This document shows positions 59,527 through 64,000 of a stretch of DNA of 64,000 bases, one piece after another. Within the stretch, counting starts at the first letter, position 1. Each line of letters starts with the position of its first letter. Position numbers and translations under genes: made by a program. Source of the stretch: Nonomuraea typhae (GTDB taxonomy: Bacteria; Actinomycetota; Actinomycetes; Streptosporangiales; Streptosporangiaceae); NCBI RefSeq assembly GCF_009760925.1, contig NZ_VRLV01000011.1, positions 310,001 to 374,000 on the forward strand, written 5' to 3'. The notes under the pieces were generated by a model that worked only from the letters and a program-made list of their open reading frames with translations, did not search any database and was not told the DNA's origin.

Positions 59527-60963
59527 TCAGCTCGCGGACGGGTCTGGGGCGGCGGGCGGCGTGTCGGCGGTTCGGGGCGGGGTGGGTTCCGGGCTGGCGC
59601 TCGGCGTCACCGGGCTGGGGGTGGCCGGGGGCGGGGTCGTGGGGCAGGGGGTGCGGGTGGGGCGGCCTTGAGGGTCCCGGGTGGGGCGGCCATGGGGGTC
59701 GCGGGTGGCCTGGCCGCCGCCGGGGATGCCCGGCTCGGCGCCACCGGGCGATGACGGGGCAGGGGTGGGCGCGGCGGATGAGGTCGGAGAGCGGGTGGTC
59801 CGGGAGGGGGACGGAGCGGGTGAGGAAGGGGTGCGGGTCGCGGGCGGGGCGGTGACGGGTGGCGTCACGGCCGGGAGGTCGGTCGCGGCGATCCCCTGGA
59901 TCGGGCGGGTGGTGGCGTTGTCGGGGATGGGTTCGACCCGGATCGTGGTGTCCTGCGGGTCGGGGGCCCAGGGGAGTCTGATGCCGGGTGGCTCCCCGGT
60001 GGCGGGGAAGGCGCTGGTGGCCAGGCCGGACAGGTCACCGCTCCCGGTGCCGAACTGGTAGAAGACGATCCCGATGGCGATCACTGTGACCACGGCCGCC
60101 AGCGCGCCAGCCAGCGCACGATGGCGCTTACCGCCCTTCTTCTCCCCCGGGCGGGGAAAGCCGGCGGCGTCCAGGATGCCGGCGCGCCGGGCGACGTAGC
60201 GGCGGTAGGGCACGAGTTCGGGATCGACGAAGCAGCTCATCACCCGGACCCGCAGCGATTCCGGCAAGGGGGCGGCGGGCAGCAGTTCGAAGACCTTCGC
60301 GGCCGAGATCGCCCGGGTGTGGTGCGGCGCGCACAGCTCGCAGTGGGCGACGTGCCTGACGAGGTGCCGGCGCATCTCGACGGTGAGCTCGCCGGCGAAG
60401 CCCGTCAGGATGCGGGCGCGGCGCGGGCAGTCGTAGGGGCCCTTCCTGGCCAGGAACTCCGCGGTCACGGCCTCGCGCAGCCGCTCGCGGGCGGCCTCCT
60501 CGGCCAGTTCGACCTGCCGGGGCGCGAGGCCGAGGATGACGGCGAGGTCGGCGGTGGGCAGTTCGTGGCGGGTGCTCAGCTCCAGCAGCTCGCGGTCGCC
60601 GGCGGGCAGGCTGTGCGTGGCGTTCCACGCCATGATCCGCAGGTCCGCGTCGCCCGGGTCGGCGGGCTCCGGCGCCTCGGTCGGCGCCGGGGAGGCGTCG
60701 GGCGGGGCCGACAGCCGGCGGACCGCGCAGGCGCCGCGGGCCAGCGCGTACAGCCAGGGGCGCAGCCGTTCCGGCTCGGCCAGCGCGAAGATGTGCGCTT
60801 CCGCGGCGATAAGCGTGTCGCGAAGCGCCACCTGCGCGCTGTCGGAGCTGAGAAGAAGGGACCAGCAGTATTGGTAGATGCCCTCGGCGTACGTGTCGTA
60901 GAGCGCGGCCAGAGCACCCGGGTCGTCGGCACGGAGGGCCTCGACCAGCAGGCGGTCATTCAT
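59527..60963 (-). CDS. ECF sigma factor fused to zinc-binding, transmembrane and Pro/Thr-rich domains
   Basis: 478 residues. Residues ~1-85 form sigma region 2 (ALAALYDTYAEGIYQYCWSLL), and ~105-175 region 4 (LPAGDRELLELSTRHELPTADLAVILGL). A H-x3-C-x2-C zinc motif typical of ZAS anti-sigma domains follows (His204, Cys208, Cys211), then one transmembrane segment (~282-301) and a ~170-residue Pro/Thr/Ser tail outside the membrane. This fits the membrane-tailed ECF group known in actinobacteria (ECF53-like), where sigma and anti-sigma functions share one chain. ATG 60963. The downstream unknown gene starts 5 nt after its stop. Confidence 0.85.
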   Translation of the reverse strand: MNDRLLVEALRADDPGALAALYDTYAEGIYQYCWSLLLSSDSAQVALRDTLIAAEAHIFALAEPERLRPWLYALARGACAVRRLSAPPDASPAPTEAPEPADPGDADLRIMAWNATHSLPAGDRELLELSTRHELPTADLAVILGLAPRQVELAEEAARERLREAVTAEFLARKGPYDCPRRARILTGFAGELTVEMRRHLVRHVAHCELCAPHHTRAISAAKVFELLPAAPLPESLRVRVMSCFVDPELVPYRRYVARRAGILDAAGFPRPGEKKGGKRHRALAGALAAVVTVIAIGIVFYQFGTGSGDLSGLATSAFPATGEPPGIRLPWAPDPQDTTIRVEPIPDNATTRPIQGIAATDLPAVTPPVTAPPATRTPSSPAPSPSRTTRSPTSSAAPTPAPSSPGGAEPGIPGGGQATRDPHGRPTRDPQGRPTRTPCPTTPPPATPSPVTPSASPEPTPPRTADTPPAAPDPSAS

Positions 60964-61097
60964 GTAGCCGAAGGTAATGGATTGGTAACTAGCAGTTCTA
61001 CCGATTCAGCGCTAATGACAGAAAGGCCCCTGGATCATTTCCGATATTCCCGAGAGTTTTGACATCTGGGGCGTGAGTAATATTTATCGTAAATCGG

Positions 61098-61895
61098 TCA
61101 GGGCTTGTCGCCCGGCAGCACGGTCCGGCCCCGGTCCACGGCGAACGGCTCGGTCGTGGGCAGCACCGTGTGCACCGGCACCGCGCCGCCAAGCGCCAGT
61201 TCCTCGTACGGCCGGCCGGTCGAACCCCAGGTGCGGGCGACGACCTCGGTCCTGGCCACCCGCGCCCCCTCGGGCAGGCCCTCGACCGTGAGGATGAAGC
61301 GCGGCGGCTCGCCCGCCCGCACGTCGTCCACGAACGCGTATCCACCGCCGACCAGCTTGCCCGCCGCATCGCGCAGCAGCGCGTTCACGACCAGGCTGCT
61401 CGCGGGCAGCGAGTAGGGATTGTCCACATACCCGGTGATCAGGTAGGAGCCGTCCTTCTGCTTGAGCGTCTGCACGCCCGAGACCGGGAACTGCCGGAAG
61501 GCCGAGGCGATCCGGGCCGCCGGCCGCCACTGGGCCGGACGGTACTCGATCGTCACCTTGGCCGGCTTCTCCGACGCGCTCGCCTGCCCGGAGAAGGGCA
61601 GCGACCCGCCCGGCGGGACGGCGTCCAGCGGCTGATCCATCCGCACGACCTCGGCGCCCGCGGCGTCGCGGCCCACCACCGTGGCCACCACGTGCTCGCC
61701 GAAGTGCCACGGGTTGGCGTTGGTGAGCACGCCGGCCCAGGCCACGGCGTAGCCCGAGGCGGTCTTGACGGTGGTCGAGACCTGCTCCTTGAGCGTGAGC
61801 GGCTTGAGCTGGGTCGGCTCCGCTTCGGTTGAGCACCCGGTCAAGAAGATCGCGCCGAGTGCGAGGACAGTGACGGTTCGGCTACGCAGGATCAC
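61098..61895 (-). CDS. Lipoprotein of unknown function
   Basis: 265 residues. A textbook lipoprotein signal (basic start, hydrophobic VTVLALGAIF, lipobox LTGC at Cys20) precedes a mature part that looks like two immunoglobulin-like beta-sandwich modules (VLTNANPWHFGEHVVATVVG; ITGYVDNPYSLPASSLVVN). GTG 61895 is chosen since it gives the right signal peptide and an upstream ATG at 61928 lies inside a hairpin. It is upstream of the ECF sigma gene on the same strand (134-bp gap), and could supply an extracytoplasmic signal to it, but this is conjecture. Confidence 0.8.
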   Translation of the reverse strand: MILRSRTVTVLALGAIFLTGCSTEAEPTQLKPLTLKEQVSTTVKTASGYAVAWAGVLTNANPWHFGEHVVATVVGRDAAGAEVVRMDQPLDAVPPGGSLPFSGQASASEKPAKVTIEYRPAQWRPAARIASAFRQFPVSGVQTLKQKDGSYLITGYVDNPYSLPASSLVVNALLRDAAGKLVGGGYAFVDDVRAGEPPRFILTVEGLPEGARVARTEVVARTWGSTGRPYEELALGGAVPVHTVLPTTEPFAVDRGRTVLPGDKP

Positions 61896-61916
61896 TTTGC
61901 CGTGATAGCCGGTGCA

Positions 61917-61955
61917 TGGGTAGGTCATGCGCGGGACACGCGCAGGACCTACCCA
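61917..61955. terminator. Strong inverted repeat between ABC-F and lipoprotein genes
   Basis: TGGGTAGGTC (61917-61926) and GACCTACCCA (61946-61955) are perfect complements, with inner arms TGCGCG / CGCGCA, leaving a short loop. It begins 19 bp after the ABC-F stop codon on the minus strand. It may terminate the ABC-F transcript or act as an attenuator. Confidence 0.6.
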
Positions 61956-61973
61956 TTCTTTAAGAAGGGCCCC

Positions 61974-63584
61974 TTATCGAGGACGTACGACCCGCGTCTC
62001 GTCCCAGACCGGTTCCGCGGCCTCGTACACGCTCCCGTCGGCGCCGAAGACCAGGTAGCGGTCGAAGTCGGCGGCGAACCAGCGGTCGTGGGTGACCGCC
62101 AGGACCGTGCCGTCGAAGGCGTCCAGGCCCACCTGGAGCGCTTCCGCGCTGGCCAGGTCCAGGTTGTCGGTCGGCTCGTCGAGCAGCAGCAATGTGGCGC
62201 CGGACAACTCCAGCAGCAGGATCTGCAGCCGCGCCTGCTGCCCGCCGGAGAGCGTCTCGAACCGCTGGTCGGCGATGAGCCCGGCCAGCTCGTAGCGGGC
62301 CAGGATCTTCATGGCCTCGTTCTTGAGCCTGGCGTGCTCGGTCATGACGATCTCGACCGAGCTGCGGCCGTGCAGGTCGGGCCGGGCGTGGGTCTGGGCG
62401 AACAACCCGGGCACGACGCGGGCGCCGAGCCTGGCCCCGCCGGTGTGGCGCACGTCCTCGCCGGAGATCAGGCGCAGGAAGTGCGACTTGCCGGACCCGT
62501 TGGAGCCGAGGACCGCGACCCGCTCGCCGTACCAGATCTCGGTGGAGAAGGGCTTCATCAGCCCGGTCAGCTCGAGCTCCTCGCAGATGACCGCGCGCTT
62601 TCCGGTGCGCCCGCCCTTGAGCCGCATGCGGATGTTCTGCTCGCTGGGCGTCTGCTCCGGCGGCCCGGCCTCCTCGAACCTGCGCAGCCGCGTCTGCGCC
62701 GCGTGGTAGGCGGGGGCCATGCCGTCGTTGTAGCGCGCCTTGTTCTTGAGCATGATGACCAGGGCCTTGAGCTTGGCGTGCTCCTCGTCCCAGCGCCGCC
62801 GCAGCTCTTCGAGCCGCTCGTTGCGGGCCCGCCGGGCGTCGGCGTAGGTGGCGAAACTTCCGCCATGGATCCAGATATTTCCGGACTCGACGGTCACGAT
62901 GCGGTCGGCCGCGTTGGCCAGCAACTGCCGGTCGTGGCTGACCAGCAGCACCGTCTTGGGCGTTTCCCGAAGCTGCCGCTCCAGCCACTCCTTGCCCGGG
63001 ACGTCCAGGTAGTTGTCCGGCTCGTCCAGCAGCAGCGTCTGATCCGGCCCGCGCAGGAGCGCTTCAAGCACCAGCCGCTTCTGCTCGCCACCGGACAAGG
63101 TGGCCACATCACGATATTTCACGCTGTCGTACGGCATGCCGAGCGCGGCCACCGTACACGTGTCCCAGAGCACCTCGATGTCATAACCACCGGCATCGGT
63201 GTAGTCGGTAATCGCCTGGGCATACCGCAGCTGCGTCTTCTCGTCCTCGCGCTCCATCATGGCCAGCTCGGCCTTCTCCAGCCGCGCCGCCGCCTCCCGC
63301 ACCGCCGGAGGCGCCACGCTGAGCAGCAGATCATGCACACTGGACCCGTCGCGCACGCTCCCGACGAACTGCCGCATCACGCCCAGCCCACCGGAACTGG
63401 CCACACTGCCCTCGACCGGCTGCGCATCCCCCGCGATCAAGCGCATGAGCGTGGTCTTCCCCGCCCCGTTGGGCCCGACCAGCGCGGCCTTGACACCGTC
63501 CCCGATCCTGAAGGACACATCGTTCAGCAACGGCCGCCCGTCCGGCAGCACGTACGTCAGGTGTCCGACCTCGACGTGTCCCAC
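61974..63584 (-). CDS. ABC-F family ATP-binding protein
   Basis: 536 residues with two ABC domains and no membrane helices. Domain 1 has Walker A GPNGAGKT and signature LSGGEQKR; domain 2 has Walker A GSNGSGKS and LSGGQQAR; both have LLLDEP Walker B. A charged interdomain linker (RRARNERLEELRRRWDEEHAKLKAL) is present. ABC-F proteins act on the ribosome, as translation factors or antibiotic-resistance proteins. Which one this is cannot be told from the sequence. GTG 63584. A hairpin follows the gene. Confidence 0.92.
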   Translation of the reverse strand: MGHVEVGHLTYVLPDGRPLLNDVSFRIGDGVKAALVGPNGAGKTTLMRLIAGDAQPVEGSVASSGGLGVMRQFVGSVRDGSSVHDLLLSVAPPAVREAAARLEKAELAMMEREDEKTQLRYAQAITDYTDAGGYDIEVLWDTCTVAALGMPYDSVKYRDVATLSGGEQKRLVLEALLRGPDQTLLLDEPDNYLDVPGKEWLERQLRETPKTVLLVSHDRQLLANAADRIVTVESGNIWIHGGSFATYADARRARNERLEELRRRWDEEHAKLKALVIMLKNKARYNDGMAPAYHAAQTRLRRFEEAGPPEQTPSEQNIRMRLKGGRTGKRAVICEELELTGLMKPFSTEIWYGERVAVLGSNGSGKSHFLRLISGEDVRHTGGARLGARVVPGLFAQTHARPDLHGRSSVEIVMTEHARLKNEAMKILARYELAGLIADQRFETLSGGQQARLQILLLELSGATLLLLDEPTDNLDLASAEALQVGLDAFDGTVLAVTHDRWFAADFDRYLVFGADGSVYEAAEPVWDETRVVRPR

Positions 63585-63689
63585 GACGATTCCCCTCCCT
63601 AGGCTCTCGCGCAGGCTACATGCCGCTCCAGCCGGGAGGCATTCCGTTTTTCAGCCCATACGCCCAGCCACACCGCCGCTAGCGGAGCC

Positions 63690-63881
63690 TCAGAAGCCAG
63701 GCAAAAGAGTGAGCGCCGGCACGTGAGACGGGCGGACGACAGAGAAATCCCTCGTGTCCAGTGTGAGCACGTCGGCGATGTGGAAGCGCTCGGCCACAGC
63801 CACGACCGAGGCGTCGGCGGCACCGAGCGGGAGGTCGCTATAGCGCTCCACCAGCGCCGCGATCCGCGCCAGGTCTCCCCA
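63690..63881 (-). pseudogene. VapC-type PIN toxin, C-terminal remnant
   Basis: The 63-residue frame begins right after the stop codon of the antitoxin gene and has no start codon. It reads LVERYSDLPLGAADASVVAV, ERFHIADVLTLDTRDFSVV and RPSHVPALTLLPGF, the second half of a VapC PIN domain with its last acidic residues. The first half, with the initial catalytic Asp, is missing; an internal deletion has joined the antitoxin end to the toxin's second half. It cannot make an active toxin. Confidence 0.8.
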
Positions 63882-64000
63882 TCAATGTTCTTGCCCGTAC
63901 CCTTCGCGAAGGATTTCTTCCGTGGCCTGAGCGGCATCCGTACGACCCGCTCGGTAGCGGCCGAACCACGAGGGAAGGTCACTGTCATCGGCTTCCGTCT
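63882..64000 (-). CDS. VapB-type antitoxin, C-terminal part (runs off right edge)
   Basis: 39 codons before TGA (63884-63882), ending DLPSWFGRYRAGRTDAAQAT, then EEILREGYGQEH. A Trp/Arg-rich toxin-binding tail of this kind is common in VapB-like antitoxins. The start lies outside the window. The gene directly abuts the PIN remnant, consistent with a vapBC pair that lost most of vapC. Confidence 0.55.
   Translation of the reverse strand, partial: TEADDSDLPSWFGRYRAGRTDAAQATEEILREGYGQEH

Noticed and set aside
63690..63988. Intact PIN-domain gene at the right edge
   Set aside because: The PIN frame has an in-frame stop directly upstream and no start codon, and only the second half of the domain is present.

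Overview
High-GC actinobacterial chromosome (roughly 70% G+C by eye). Lsr2, ClpC with a ClgR-type box, a chaplin-like peptide, RDD proteins, the radA-disA pair, an ECF sigma factor with a membrane tail, and many leaderless starts (TANNNT about 7 nt before ATG/GTG) all fit. A filamentous actinomycete of the Streptosporangiaceae type (for example Nonomuraea) is my inference. No rRNA, tRNA, intact insertion sequence, prophage or CRISPR array was found. Most of the window is core chromosome with some specialised-metabolism-like genes. LAYOUT. 1-5.3 kb: an edge-truncated gene of unknown function, a membrane Fe-S oxidoreductase, and a tight operon of TIM-barrel isomerase, methyltransferase and TetR regulator. 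5.4-9.1 kb: methyltransferase, a MerR-thioredoxin redox operon with a typical MerR operator, and an M28 peptidase. 9.1-19.4 kb: genome integrity and proteostasis (radA, disA, mutY, clpC, lsr2) with a MarR-cupin pair and an orphan EboE-like gene between. 19.9-24.4 kb: two RDD membrane proteins (one with a long Q/G/Y repeat tail), argA, and an NlpC/P60 cell-wall hydrolase behind a c-di-AMP riboswitch; the c-di-AMP synthase disA is about 12 kb away. 24.5-28.7 kb: cytochrome P450, HxlR-oxidoreductase pair, lysS. 28.8-35.2 kb: a secreted protein, then the cofactor cluster DUF2520-panC-nadB/nadC-coaX, in which nadB and nadC form one reading frame and panD is absent, then a chaplin-like peptide. 35.3-44.5 kb: MidA-type methyltransferase, FAD oxidoreductase, second P450, TerC, a class V aminotransferase behind a SAM-IV-type riboswitch, DoxX, an orphan NuoD, an acyltransferase. 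44.5-51.7 kb: the tilS-hpt-ftsH-folE-folP-NTF2-folB-folK-DUF3180 block, with a 228-bp inverted-repeat element between folE and folP. 51.7-54.2 kb: an accessory island (DprA-like, phosphoribosyltransferase-like, SLOG) next to a decayed tilS fragment. 54.4-64 kb: zinc protease, dacB, ppa, a 43-bp minisatellite, a second NlpC/P60 gene, an ECF sigma factor fused to a zinc-binding/transmembrane tail, a lipoprotein, an ABC-F protein, and the wreck of a VapBC toxin-antitoxin pair at the right edge. MOST INTERESTING. The DprA + phosphoribosyltransferase pair resembles in domain composition the ShosTA toxin-antitoxin phage-defence systems. Here it is translationally coupled, accompanied by a third nucleotide-sensing (SLOG) gene, and sits beside a fragment of tilS, as expected of an insertion. 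Also notable are the nadB-nadC fusion with an internal ribosome site, the inverted-repeat element inside the folate operon, small tandem duplications at the convergent 3' ends of both P450 genes, and a repeat-like in-frame insertion in the SAM-riboswitch-controlled aminotransferase.
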